NCBI RefSeq assembly: GCF_000513135.1
Contig: NZ_BAUV01000005.1
Coordinates: 62,001-126,000 of the forward strand
Source of the DNA: Halalkalibacter akibai JCM 9157
GTDB lineage: Bacteria > Bacillota > Bacilli > Bacillales > Bacillaceae_D
Direction of reading: 5' to 3'
DNA length: 64,000 bases
Shown piece after piece: positions 52,350-61,311 of this stretch. The translations under genes were made by a program, and so were the position numbers. How positions within the stretch are numbered: position 1 is the stretch's first letter; each line of letters opens with the position of its first letter. The notes beneath the pieces are model-generated. The model was not told the origin of the DNA and made no database searches. It saw only the letters and a program-made list of their open reading frames with translations.

Positions 52350-54137
52350 ATGAAAAAGAAAGTAACAAGCGTATTTTTAGCGACGCTCCTCGTCTTTCCT
52401 TATCAAATCGGAAACGCCAGCGTAAATGAGGAAGCTACGTCCAAAGATGAAGTTGTATATGGAAGTTTAAGTGCAAATGGGGCACTACATGAATTATATG
52501 TCGTGAATATGTTGGAAGTTGAGCAACCTGGGTCCATTATCGATTATGGAGAATATACGGAAGTTCGTAATTTAACGGACCTAACTGTCATTGAGCAGGA
52601 TGGTGATGAGGTAAAGCTAGAGGCTTCACCAGGTTGGTTCTATTATCAAGGGAACATGGCGGCTGACCGTGAATTGCCTTGGAATATTGAAATCTCTTAC
52701 GTGCTTGACGGTCAAGAGATTCTACCAGAGGATTTAGCAGGGCAAGAGGGGCGTTTACTTTTAACGATCCATACATCAGAAAATGAACAAGTAGACTCGT
52801 TATTTTTTGAAAACTATACAATGCAAATCTCTCTTACTTTAAATACCGAGATTATCAGCAATATCCAAGCACCTGATGCTAACATTGCAAATGTCGGGAA
52901 AAAAAGACAGTTAACATATACCGTCATGCCGGATAGTGAGGGTGAAATCAGTTTTCTAGCTGATGTCGTTGATTTTGAAATGGAAGGAATCGACATCGCC
53001 GCTATTCCATTATCTATGGCTCTTGACCACCTAGAAACAGATGAAATGACAGGTGAAATGCGAACTTTAAGTGACGCGATTCAAGAGATCAATAATGGTG
53101 TATCTGACTTAAACACAGGTGTCTCAGAATTAAATAATGGTGTTCAAAGCTTGAATTCTGGCTCACGTCAATATCAAGCAGGAATGAATGAAATAAAAAA
53201 TGCTTCTGCTGAAATCATTCAAGCTTCGCGTACAATTGACCAGTCACTTGGGATGTTACATCAGGGTCTTAATGGTTCATCAAGTGAAATGGATTTAGGT
53301 GATTTAGCGCAATTACCAGCTGGACTGTCGCAAATCGCAGGTGGCCTTAATGAGGTAGCGGGTGGTTTAACGAAATTAAATCAAAACTATTCGGTCGCGT
53401 TTTCCGCATTAAATGATACTATTAATAAAATTCCAACTGCCACAGTGTCTGAAGAAGACATTCAGCAACTGTATGCAAGTGGAGCGAACCAAGAAACAAT
53501 TGCTCGTTTAGTTGAAGTGTATGCGGCGGCACAAACGGCCAAAGGAACGTATGACAATGTTAAAGAAGCGTTTATGGCGGTAAGTGCAACGTTAGAAGGA
53601 ACAAGCGATGCGGTCACAGAGATCAGCGGCCAATTAAGTTCAATGGCTAGTGGAATCTCTACCGCAATGGAAAATATGGACGGATTAGACGCATTAGCAG
53701 AGCTAGAAGCGGGAATAGGTCAACTAGCCAAAAACTATGGTCAGTTTCATAGTGGACTCATTTCGTACACAGATGGTGTTGGCCAGCTTGCAAACTCCTA
53801 CGGTGAAATTGCCTCAGGGTTTGGAGAAGTCGCAAAAGGCACATCTGAGTTACGTAGCGGTGTTGGAGAGCTTAGGGATGGCACAGCCGAATTAGCTGAT
53901 GCTACAAACGATTTACCAGAAAAAATGCAAGAAGAAATAGATGCCATGATGAACGAATTCGACAAATCCGATTTTGAACCTGTATCCTTTGTTTCCGCAA
54001 AAAATACGAATATCTCTTCTGTTCAATTTATTCTCAAAACAGACTCGATTGAAGTCGAAGAAGAGGAAGAACAGGTTTTAGTTGAAGAAGAAGGCGAAAT
54101 CAGTTTCTGGGAACGTCTCAAGAACTTGTTTCTATAA
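52350..54137 (+). CDS. secreted YhgE/Pip-like protein with XXXLXXG heptads, MMPL partner
   Basis: A 595-residue exported protein. It has a signal peptide (MKKKVTSVFLATLLVFPYQ), a ~210-residue beta-rich N-domain, then a long helical region with N-x-G-V/L heptads (INNGVSDLNTGVSELNNGVQ at ~248-267) typical of YhgE/Pip-type proteins, then a short acidic tail ending in a WERLKNLFL helix. There is no clear internal transmembrane segment, so the last helix may be amphipathic. The gene starts 2 bases after the MMPL stop with GGGAGG upstream. It probably forms a periplasm-side accessory for the transporter. Function is inferred from context only. Confidence 0.8.
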   Translation: MKKKVTSVFLATLLVFPYQIGNASVNEEATSKDEVVYGSLSANGALHELYVVNMLEVEQPGSIIDYGEYTEVRNLTDLTVIEQDGDEVKLEASPGWFYYQGNMAADRELPWNIEISYVLDGQEILPEDLAGQEGRLLLTIHTSENEQVDSLFFENYTMQISLTLNTEIISNIQAPDANIANVGKKRQLTYTVMPDSEGEISFLADVVDFEMEGIDIAAIPLSMALDHLETDEMTGEMRTLSDAIQEINNGVSDLNTGVSELNNGVQSLNSGSRQYQAGMNEIKNASAEIIQASRTIDQSLGMLHQGLNGSSSEMDLGDLAQLPAGLSQIAGGLNEVAGGLTKLNQNYSVAFSALNDTINKIPTATVSEEDIQQLYASGANQETIARLVEVYAAAQTAKGTYDNVKEAFMAVSATLEGTSDAVTEISGQLSSMASGISTAMENMDGLDALAELEAGIGQLAKNYGQFHSGLISYTDGVGQLANSYGEIASGFGEVAKGTSELRSGVGELRDGTAELADATNDLPEKMQEEIDAMMNEFDKSDFEPVSFVSAKNTNISSVQFILKTDSIEVEEEEEQVLVEEEGEISFWERLKNLFL

Positions 54138-54158
54138 AAGCTAAATAGAGTTAAACAT

Positions 54159-54195
54159 GCAGTACCTGAATAGTATTTTCAGGTGCTGCTTTTTT
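54159..54195 (+). terminator. terminator of the MMPL operon
   Basis: GCAGTACCTGAA pairs with TTCAGGTGCTGC, followed by TTTTTT. Confidence 0.87.
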
Positions 54196-54285
54196 GATAT
54201 ATGAAAAGCTAGACACCGCATTTGAATGAAGTGATCTGAAAAGACACAAACTACAGGCATCTATACTCACAGGTTGGAGGACACG

Positions 54286-55239
54286 ATGAAACTCAGGTTT
54301 GGATACGTCTCAACAGCACTTTCTTTATGGGAAGCTTCGCCTTCTAGGACGTTAACGTTTACGAATTGGAAGAAACAAGATAAGGATAGTCGAAAGGAAA
54401 AGTTATACTACCTTACAGAACAAAATCTACAAAATACCATTCGCATCCTACACTACAATATTGCTCATGGTATTGATGTTTATCGAATGTCTTCATCACT
54501 TGTACCACTTGCTACACATCCAGAGGCTAAATGGGATTATGTAACTCCTTTTAAACATCTATTTAAAGAAATTGGAGAGATGGTTCGAAAACACCATTTA
54601 CGAGTAAGCTTCCACCCAAACCAATATACATTGTTCACAAGTCCGCAGGATCACATAACAGATAATGCGATCATTGATATGACCTATCACTATGACATGT
54701 TTAGGGCAATGGATTTACATAAAAATGGATCCATGAATATCCATGTAGGTGGTGCTTACGGAAATAAGGAAGAGGCTATACGTAGGTTTAACCAAAATTT
54801 CCCGAAGCTTGATGAGGATATTCGCAGGCAAACGACACTTGAAAATGATGATAAAACTTACACAGCAGAAGAAACATTACGAGTGTGCGAACAGCACAAT
54901 CTTGCCTTCGTTTTCGATTATCATCACCACTGGGCCAACCCTGGAAATGAAACTGTTGAGGAGCTACTACCTCGAATTTTCGCCACTTGGGAAAGGACTG
55001 GGAAGCCACCAAAATTCCACTTGTCCTCTCCTAAATCAGAGAAATTACATCGAGCCCATGCTGATTATGTTGAATTGGAGTTTGCCATGCCGTTTATCAA
55101 AACATTAAAAGCATACGGGAAATCAGCAGATATCATGGTCGAAGCGAAAGCGAAAGATAAAGCATCATTGAAATTAGTTGAAGAGCTAAGCAAAGTACGA
55201 GGATTTAAACGAATAACTGGTGGGGGGATAGAGTTGTAA
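54286..55239 (+). CDS. uvsE: UV damage endonuclease UvsE/UvdE
   Basis: A 317-residue TIM-barrel endonuclease that nicks 5' of UV photoproducts, an alternative to UvrABC. The N-terminal LRFGYVSTALSLWEASPSRT, VSFHPNQYT, NIHVGGAYGNKEEAI and FDYHHHWANPG segments carry the metal-binding histidines and acidic residues; KFHLSSPK and MVEAKAKDKA complete the site. ATG 54286 follows TTGGAGGACACG (GGAGG 54275-54279); the TTG at 54274 overlaps it. It is a single gene. UvsE is usual in spore-formers of the Bacillus cereus and alkaliphile groups. Confidence 0.93.
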   Translation: MKLRFGYVSTALSLWEASPSRTLTFTNWKKQDKDSRKEKLYYLTEQNLQNTIRILHYNIAHGIDVYRMSSSLVPLATHPEAKWDYVTPFKHLFKEIGEMVRKHHLRVSFHPNQYTLFTSPQDHITDNAIIDMTYHYDMFRAMDLHKNGSMNIHVGGAYGNKEEAIRRFNQNFPKLDEDIRRQTTLENDDKTYTAEETLRVCEQHNLAFVFDYHHHWANPGNETVEELLPRIFATWERTGKPPKFHLSSPKSEKLHRAHADYVELEFAMPFIKTLKAYGKSADIMVEAKAKDKASLKLVEELSKVRGFKRITGGGIEL

Positions 55240-55293
55240 GTGGAGTGAATGAGGTTAGGGTAAACAAATGAAAACAAATGAAAATAGAAATCA

Positions 55294-55336
55294 AAAAAGA
55301 TCCTTGTCCTAAGCTAAATAGGAAAAGGATCTTTTC
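55294..55336. terminator. bidirectional terminator between uvsE and tRNA-Gln
   Basis: AAAAGATCCTT pairs with AAGGATCTTTT, flanked by A- and T-runs. Confidence 0.8.
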
Positions 55337-55343
55337 ATGTAAA

Positions 55344-55415
55344 CTGGGCTAGCTGGATTCGAACCAACGCATGACGGAATCAAAATCCGTTGCCTTACCG
55401 CTTGGCGATAGCCCA
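55344..55415 (-). tRNA. tRNA-Gln (anticodon TTG), copy 3
   Basis: A 72-nt cloverleaf. It differs from copies 1 and 2 by a few bases: TATCGCC for TATAGCC, the anticodon stem CGGATTTTGATTCCG, and T-arm changes. The upstream CATAATAAAAATATT and ATGCATAAT elements are kept. CCA not encoded. Confidence 0.95.
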
Positions 55416-55583
55416 ACAATATTTTTATTATGGTTAACTGTTAGATTAATTATGCATTGAGATTTCTTTAGTTAAAATACACGTGAAAAATGAATATTTT
55501 GAAAAAATAGCTTGAAATTAAGTTGTGCACTTGTTACTATAAGAACCAATAAAGAAAAAATAAAAAATGAATAGCGATAAACT

Positions 55584-55747
55584 TCTTATCCAGAGTGGTA
55601 GAGGGACAGGCCCGATGAAACCCGGCAACCATCAAGTCAAACGTTGACTTGAACGGTGCTAATTCCTGCAAAGGTGTTTACCTTTGAAAGATGAGAGCGA
55701 CGTATGTCATATACAAACCTCTCTTTAAACAAAGAGAGGTTTTTTAA
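55584..55747 (+). promoter_or_regulatory. S-box (SAM-I) riboswitch with terminator
   Basis: The aptamer core is read directly: CTTATCCAGAG at the 5' end, AGGGACAGGCCCGATGAAA, CCCGGCAACC, GGTGCTAATTCCTGC and GAAAGATGAG. It is followed by a terminator (AACCTCTCTTT pairing with AAAGAGAGGTT, then TTTTT). High S-adenosylmethionine would stop transcription before the MsrA-like gene that begins 39 bases later. Confidence 0.96.
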
Positions 55748-55785
55748 ATTGGATAGAAGGCTTATCGCTCAAAGGAGCGATTGAA

Positions 55786-56118
55786 ATGGAAAGAGCAGTG
55801 TTTGGGGCAAGTGGATTTTTTAGTCAAGAAGCGTTTATTACCGGATTTCGTGGAATTGATCATGTTCAAGTAAGGCAAGTAAAAAGAACAAATATTGAGA
55901 TCGTTGAAATTTTGTTTGACCCTTGGAAGGTCTCTTATCAGCAGTTAGTAGATCTGTTTTTCGATCTTCATGATCCAACAACTACAGAAGGCCAGTCTCT
56001 TATATTCTTTTCAAATCTTCGTCAATTAACAGTTGCTAAGCAGAAAAAAGTGAATTTGAGGCTTCAGGTAGGTAACGTTATGACTGATATTATCCCAGTG
56101 GGTCAGCTATCCTCATAG
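55786..56118 (+). CDS. short MsrA-like protein lacking the catalytic cysteines
   Basis: A 110-residue protein resembling MsrA, which reduces methionine sulfoxide. The opening RAVFGASGFFSQEAF aligns with the MsrA motif AxFAGGCFWCxEAxF, but the catalytic Cys is Gly10 and the second Cys is Ser13. The later VEILFDPWKVSYQQLVDLFF and HDPTTTEGQ segments are clearly MsrA-like. The loop holding GYxGG and TYEQVCSG is shortened, and the usual ~170-residue length is not reached. It therefore cannot work by normal MsrA chemistry. AAAGGAG lies 8 bases before the ATG. The upstream S-box puts it in the methionine regulon. Confidence 0.8.
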   Translation: MERAVFGASGFFSQEAFITGFRGIDHVQVRQVKRTNIEIVEILFDPWKVSYQQLVDLFFDLHDPTTTEGQSLIFFSNLRQLTVAKQKKVNLRLQVGNVMTDIIPVGQLSS

Positions 56119-56137
56119 CTAGAATTTAGTGCAACAA

Positions 56138-56181
56138 AGACTAGTTCATATAAAAAGAGTGAACTAGTCCTTGTTCTTTTT
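56138..56181. terminator. terminator between MsrA-like gene and convergent hydrolase
   Basis: GACTAGTTCA pairs with TGAACTAGTC; T-rich after on plus, A-rich before. Confidence 0.75.
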
Positions 56182-56217
56182 GTAAATGCCGTCAATTGTT
56201 GAAAAAAAATATAATGA

Positions 56218-56835
56218 TTAATTCTTAAACTCATGTTGTCCAATTACCATCACGGTTTCTCTTGTATCCAACCAACGATTAGTAGCTATGTCCGGATTAT
56301 AAAAAAACAAAGCATCTTCCGTGATATTTCTCATGTCTGACAATGCAGCTTCTACTGCTTTAATAGACTCTTCGTCAGCAGGTTTATTGACTTGTCCATT
56401 CGCAACAGGTTCAAATTGTCTCGGTTCATAAATGACTTCTTTTACCGTATCAGGAAATTGAGGGCTTTCTATTCTATTCAAGACAACATCTGCTACAGCG
56501 ACTTTTCCTTCGAAAGGTTCTGTTTGCGCCTCGGCTCGTACAATTCTAGCCAATAGGTCAATTTCATGATCAGTGAGATTTAGATCACTAGAACTTTTTA
56601 CAACAGATTTTGGTGCAGGGGATTGATCATTTTTATGTATATGAATTTTCTGACCGACAATTATCAGATCAAGATTTGTAATTTGTGGGTTAGCTCTTGC
56701 CAATTCTGCTAATGTTAAGCCATTCGCTTTTGCGATCTTTGTCATTGTGTCTCCTTCTTGAACAGTATGAGCAAAAACAGGTGCTCCAAGAAATAGTGCT
56801 ACTAGTAATGTTAGAATGAAGATTAGTTTTTTCAT
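56218..56835 (-). CDS. LysM-SleB-like cell wall hydrolase
   Basis: A 205-residue secreted enzyme. A signal peptide ending near APVFAHT is followed by one LysM domain (TVQEGDTMTKIAKANGLTL, ~24-42). The C-terminal Hydrolase_2 (SleB/CwlJ) domain has LLARIVRAEAQTEPFEGKVA with the catalytic Glu, VADVVLNRI and EPRQFEPV. It cleaves peptidoglycan; the closest named relative is YkvT of B. subtilis, and a role in spore cortex lysis or wall turnover is possible. AGGAGGAC precedes the ATG. It is monocistronic. Confidence 0.9.
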   Translation of the reverse strand: MKKLIFILTLLVALFLGAPVFAHTVQEGDTMTKIAKANGLTLAELARANPQITNLDLIIVGQKIHIHKNDQSPAPKSVVKSSSDLNLTDHEIDLLARIVRAEAQTEPFEGKVAVADVVLNRIESPQFPDTVKEVIYEPRQFEPVANGQVNKPADEESIKAVEAALSDMRNITEDALFFYNPDIATNRWLDTRETVMVIGQHEFKN

Positions 56836-57020
56836 TATGTAGTCCTCCTAGTAAAATCGTTTTGATAGCTTTTTTTAACTCTATGAGAAGTTAATAGAGA
56901 ATATGATTACGGTTAGATTACAAAGAGATTACAAGATTAAATTGAGAGATTATGGAAAAAGACTTTGCTAACTACATAAGGGAGGATAGTTGCTAATAAG
57001 AAAACACCTTTTAAAAACAA

Positions 57021-57050
57021 TTGAATGATTACTCATTCATGGTTTATAAT
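57021..57050 (+). promoter_or_regulatory. promoter with overlapping FadR box
   Basis: TGAATGATTACTCATTCA (57022-57039) matches the B. subtilis FadR consensus TGAATGANTANTCATTCA at every fixed position. It lies across the -35 (TTGAAT, 57021-57026) and spacer of a promoter with TATAAT at 57045-57050 (18-base spacer). This predicts repression relieved by long-chain acyl-CoA. The rest of the 334-base gap (56836-57169) holds no gene. Confidence 0.8.
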
Positions 57051-57136
57051 GGCAGAAGGTTATACTTTTTAAAGATTCTAACTATTTAAAGTGAGGAATC
57101 CTTTAATTGAAAAAATAGAAGGAGGTTACGTATTTA

Positions 57137-57150
57137 TGTAAGCGCATACA
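57137..57150 (+). promoter_or_regulatory. cre-like site (CcpA)
   Basis: TGTAAGCGCATACA matches 13 of 14 positions of the cre consensus TGWAARCGYTWNCW. It sits after the promoter and just before the ribosome site, where CcpA would act as a roadblock. Confidence 0.55.
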
Positions 57151-57169
57151 AACTAAAGGAGGAACTTGA

Positions 57170-58554
57170 ATGTCATTAGAAATTAAAAAACAAGATGGTT
57201 ACTTTGGGGGAGCTCAACAGCAGGTAAGACCTGGTCATAACGAGATGTTGTTTTATGGAATGGGCTTTTTCGGTATTATTTTAATATGGACGATGGTAGG
57301 GACTTTCTTAACCTTTTATTACACGGATATTGCGGGGATTCCTGCTGCAATTGTTGGGACGCTAATGCTTGTTGCCCGCCTTTTAGACGGTGTGACGGAT
57401 ATTGGGATGGGAGCTATTGTTGATCGGACGAAAACAAAGTACGGAAAAGCTCGTCCGTGGATTCTATGGTTGGCTATTCCTTTCGCTATATCCGGAGTTT
57501 TGTTATTTTCTGTTCCTGATCTTTCAATGACTGGTAAAATTGTCTATGCCTATGTTACGTATTTTCTCCTTATCTTGACGTACACGGCTATATCTATACC
57601 GTATAAAACTCTCCTTGGGTTAATGACACAAGATCAAAAAGGTCGCACATTAGTAAACATATACACAGGTGTCTTTACGATGTTAAGTACGATTTTGGTC
57701 ATGACTTTAGCGCAACCAATAGCAAGTAGTATTGGTGGACAATTAGGATGGACAGTTGTTTCTATAGCAATTGCATTAATTATAATCGTTACATGTTTAA
57801 CTGCTTTCTTGAAAACGAAAGAAAGGGTAGATATTGAAACGATTGCTCAAGCGAAGAAAAAGATTGCCTTTACAACAGAATTCAAAGGACTTCTGACTAA
57901 TAAATATTGGATCATCATTACAATCTATTGTGTAATCGCTTACACACTTAATGCCCTTTTGTCGGGGGCAGGTATTTTCTATGCTACATATATTTTAGGA
58001 AATACAGGTTACTTTTCTTTAATTGCTCTGACTTTATTTTTACCGACCATTATCGGCTTCTTCTTTGTTGGGAAGTTAGTACAGAAGTACGGGAAACGAA
58101 ACATAGCTTTAGTGGTGTCGCTCGCAGCGATATTAGGTTCTGTTGTTAAACTAATAGACCCAACTAACCTCACTGTCTTTTTAATAGGGAATGTCATTCA
58201 AGCTTGGCCTTATTACCTATTGTTACTTTTTTATATGCGATGATTAATGATACGACAGAATATGGAGAGTGGAAATCTGGATTTAGAACTGCAGGGTTAG
58301 TGAATAGTGCTGCTAGTTTTGGAATGAAAGTTGGAGCAGGTATTGGGGGAGCTCTTATTGGTTGGTTGTTGGCTTATGGTGGTTATGTCGGGGCGTTGGC
58401 TGAACAAACAGCTGCAGCAAATAATATGATCATCGTACTAAACCTTCACCTGCCTCTCATTCTAACAATCTTACAAGTTATTCTTTTATGGTTGTATAAA
58501 TTAGATAAATTGTATCCAACGATCTTAGCTGAAATTAATCAGAGAAAAGGCTAG
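57170..58554 (+). pseudogene. GPH-family (MelB-like) cation symporter, interrupted by a -1 frameshift
   Basis: The first frame (57170-58243) gives GTFLTFYYTDIAGIPAAIVGT, split across helices 1-2, the LLDGVTDIGMGAIVDRTKTKYGKARPW core, and about 10 helices. It then runs out of frame after GNVIQA. A second frame carries the rest: LALLPIVTFLYAMINDT and TEYGEWKSGFRTAGLVNSAASFG, the usual last third of these symporters. Adding one T to the TT at 58204-58205 gives a continuous protein of about 461 residues. AAAGGAGG precedes the ATG. It is followed by an SDR gene and controlled by a FadR box and a cre-like site. Substrate unknown; family members carry sugars or glucuronides. Confidence 0.85.
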
Positions 58555-58617
58555 CCTAAAGTTACCTTTTTTTGACAAGAAAATAAATTAAATAATAATT
58601 ACAAAAGGATGAGGCAA

Positions 58618-59352
58618 ATGAGATTAGAAGGTAAAACAGCCATCATTACTGGTGGGGCAAATGGAATTGGTTTAGAAGCGGTTAAATTATTTACTAAAGA
58701 AGGAGCAAATGTAGCACTAGTAGACTTTAATGAAGAAGCTGGGAGGTTACGTGAGCAAGAACTTCAATTAGATCAGGTAACATTTTTCCAAGCCGATGTC
58801 TCAAACAGAGAAAGTGTCGATGCTATGGTTCAAAGTGTTGTAGCTGAATTTGGTGGGATTGATATTTTAGTCAATAATGCAGGAATTACAAAAGATGCTA
58901 CACTAAAAAAAATGAGTGTAGAAGACTTTCAGAAGGTAATAGACGTTAACTTAACAGGGGTTTTTCATAGTACACAAGCTGCTTTGCCTTTCATGCTTGA
59001 AAAAGGGAAGGGGAAAATCATTAACACATCTTCGGTAGCTGGGGTTGGGGGAAATATTGGACAATCGAACTATTCAGCTGCTAAAGCGGGTGTGATCGGC
59101 TTAACCAAAACATGGGCAAAAGAGTTAGGGAAAAAAGGGATTAATGTAAATGCAGTTGCTCCTGGATATATTGAAACCGACATGGTGAATACGATACCTG
59201 ATATGTTACTCATGCAAATTAAGATGATTACTTCAAGCCCAAGACTTGGAAAACCATCTGATATTGCTAACGCCTATCTATTTCTAGCATCAGATGAATC
59301 CGATTTTATTAACGGACACGTATTAAATGTTGATGGGGGAATGATGAAATAA
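58618..59352 (+). CDS. SDR-family 3-oxoacyl-ACP reductase-like dehydrogenase (FabG-like)
   Basis: A 244-residue classical short-chain dehydrogenase. The coenzyme motif TGGANGIG (11-18), D60, NNAG and the catalytic N111-S139-Y152-K156 set are all present, with PGYIETDM and a C-terminal LNVDGGMM. An Asp at 36 after the second strand suggests NADH preference. ATG 58618 is chosen over ATG 58609, which abuts the ribosome site AAAGGA (58603-58608). It lies 63 bases after the symporter. The upstream FadR box hints at a 3-hydroxyacyl or related alcohol substrate; this is inference. It ends before a strong terminator. Confidence 0.9.
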   Translation: MRLEGKTAIITGGANGIGLEAVKLFTKEGANVALVDFNEEAGRLREQELQLDQVTFFQADVSNRESVDAMVQSVVAEFGGIDILVNNAGITKDATLKKMSVEDFQKVIDVNLTGVFHSTQAALPFMLEKGKGKIINTSSVAGVGGNIGQSNYSAAKAGVIGLTKTWAKELGKKGINVNAVAPGYIETDMVNTIPDMLLMQIKMITSSPRLGKPSDIANAYLFLASDESDFINGHVLNVDGGMMK

Positions 59353-59360
59353 GAGGAAGA

Positions 59361-59389
59361 ATGGGGACGGTTCTCGTGCTTCTTTAACA
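59361..59389 (+). repeat. dispersed repeat unit (GGGGACGGTT...GTGCTTC)
   Basis: ATGGGGACGGTTCTCGTGC followed by TTCTTTAACAG resembles AAAGGGACGGTTATAGTGC followed by TTTCTCTAACAG at 61312-61340. The two copies bracket the BCCT gene. Confidence 0.6.
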
Positions 59390-59463
59390 GCGAATTTTAA
59401 TAGGTAATTTAGTAACTTGTTTTGTTTTCAATAGTATAAGGATCAAAATACTTCAATGAAAAG

Positions 59464-59505
59464 GGCTCCTCCCTAGTTCATTAGGAATATAGGGAGGAGT
59501 TTTTT
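59464..59505 (+). terminator. terminator of the symporter-SDR operon
   Basis: CTCCTCCCTA pairs with TAGGGAGGAG, followed by TTTTTT. Confidence 0.88.
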
Positions 59506-59513
59506 GTATATTG

Positions 59514-59575
59514 AACTGGCTAGCAGGATTCGAACCTGTGCATGATGGAGTCGAAGTTGGTTACCTTGCCGATTA
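59514..59575 (-). pseudogene. decayed tRNA-Gln remnant
   Basis: The segment GGCTAGCAGGATTCGAACCT and what follows align with tRNA-Gln copies 1 and 2. The acceptor stem is truncated (its 5' strand is lost), the anticodon loop is changed (TTG to TCG) and the D-arm is damaged. It cannot fold as a full tRNA. Confidence 0.8.
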
Positions 59576-59623
59576 AAGCGAATAAGGAAGCAAAAGAACG
59601 ATCCCTTTGCAGCCTACCGACAT

Positions 59624-59660
59624 AAAAAACCACCCTTAGCAAAATAAAGGATGGTTTTTT
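59624..59660. terminator. terminator of the BCCT gene
   Basis: AAAAAACCACCCTT pairs with AAGGATGGTTTTTT (one mismatch) 6 bases downstream of the BCCT stop on the minus strand. Confidence 0.8.
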
Positions 59661-59665
59661 TATGT

Positions 59666-61196
59666 TTAACCTATCTTATCAACTTGTTCTTTCTTCCAAC
59701 TTGATTTATTCGGTTTTCCACTACTAATTTCATGTTTGGCAGCTTTATAAAATGAGGCTCCCATTAATAACATGACAATCGAAAATGGTAGGGCAGCAAT
59801 AATCAACATATTTTGTAGTCCTTGTGTACCACCAAAATAAACAATGATGGCAGCCATAGCTGACATAGCAAGACCCCAAACGACTTTAATAGAATTAGCA
59901 GGATTAATCGACCCTCTTGTACTTAACATACCAAGACAAATGTTGCCGATCTGCCGACGTAATGAAAAAGATCGCAATAACCACGATGGTTAAAAGTGAT
60001 AATAATCCACCTAATGGATAATTCTGCAGGACCCCAAACGTAGTTGTTTCCAAAGAGTAATTAGAAATAACAGCCAAACCGTTTTGTTCTAGATTTAGTG
60101 CAGAAACACCAAATACAGTAAAAAAGATAAAGCAGACGAATGCTGGGACAAAAAGGACTCCTAACATAAATTCTTTAATCGTACGCCCCCTAGAAATTCT
60201 AGCAATAAAGATCCCTACAAATGGAGCCCAAGAGATCCACCAAGCCCAGTAGAAAATCGTCCAATTATCAATCCAGGTCCGGCCTGTTTCATTTAGTGGC
60301 GAAATCCGAAAACTCATATCAAAAAAGTTCGTAATATAACTCCCAAGTGTCGCTACATACATGTTCAAAATGTATAATGTAGGACCAACAATGAAGAGTA
60401 AAATCATAAGGGCTATTCCAAGTCCCATATTGATGTTACTAAGATATTTAATGCCCTTTCCAATACCAGACCAAGCTGAGAAGATAAATAGAGCCGTAGC
60501 AATTGCTAAAATAAGTAACTGCATGCCAAATGTGTTCGGTGTATCAAAAAGAAAAGATAATCCCCCGTTAATCTGTGCAGATCCAAATCCAAGAGTGGAG
60601 GCAACACCTACTACAGTGGCAAAAACAGCAAGTGTGTCAATTAATTTACCGGCCAGTCCTTGCATATGCTTTTTACCAAAAATTGGAATTAGCGTAGCGC
60701 TAATTAAGCCAGGTAGACCTTTGCGAAATTTAAAATAAGCTAAAGCTAGCGCTACAAGTCCGTAAACGGCCCAAGCGTGAATTCCCCAATGAAAAAATGA
60801 GTACTGCAGTGACTGCCTAATCGCTTCATTGGAACCTGCCTCAGCTGTTGGAGGGTTAATAAATGCATGAGAAATTGGCTCAGCAGTCGTCCAAAAAACC
60901 AATCCCATCCCCATTCCCGCACTAAACAACATAGCAAACCACGAAGGCAAACTAAATTCGGGATGGTCACTTTCTTTACCTAATTTAATTTTTCCAAAGC
61001 GGGAAAAAATAAGGTAGATACAGAAAGACAAAAACAACATAATAATCAATAAGTAGTACCAACCAAATGCTTCAGAAATATACGATGTTACATTTGAAGA
61101 TACGGCCTGTAAGTGACCAGGAGCAATGGCACCCCAAAAGACAAATACGGCACAGATAGAAAGTGAATACCAAAAAACGGCACTTTCATTCTTCAC
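59666..61196 (-). pseudogene. BCCT-family betaine/choline/carnitine transporter, frameshifted near its end
   Basis: The main frame (61196 down to 59904) has FSAGMGMGLVFWTTAEPISH, SAWSGIGKGIKYLSNINMG and WTIFYWAWWISWAPFVGIF, the diagnostic BCCT helices, then reaches ITSAD and fails. The missing C-terminal ~95 residues continue in another frame from LGMLSTRGSINPANSIKVVWG. Restoring a T after GAT (about 59958) and a G in TTGG (about 59940) gives TSADSATFVLGMLSTRG, the normal family sequence, and a protein of about 510 residues. Such transporters import glycine betaine for osmoprotection (OpuD-like). CACTCTCACC on plus corresponds to a GGTGAGAGTG ribosome site. Confidence 0.85.
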
Positions 61197-61311
61197 ACTC
61201 TCACCTCAATTCATGAATTTAAGAACTAGGTTATTATCTCTTAACTTATGAAATTAATCAAATAGACTGGTTGTAAGTGGGCGTTTTCGTTAACTTGACG
61301 GGGGATGCAAA

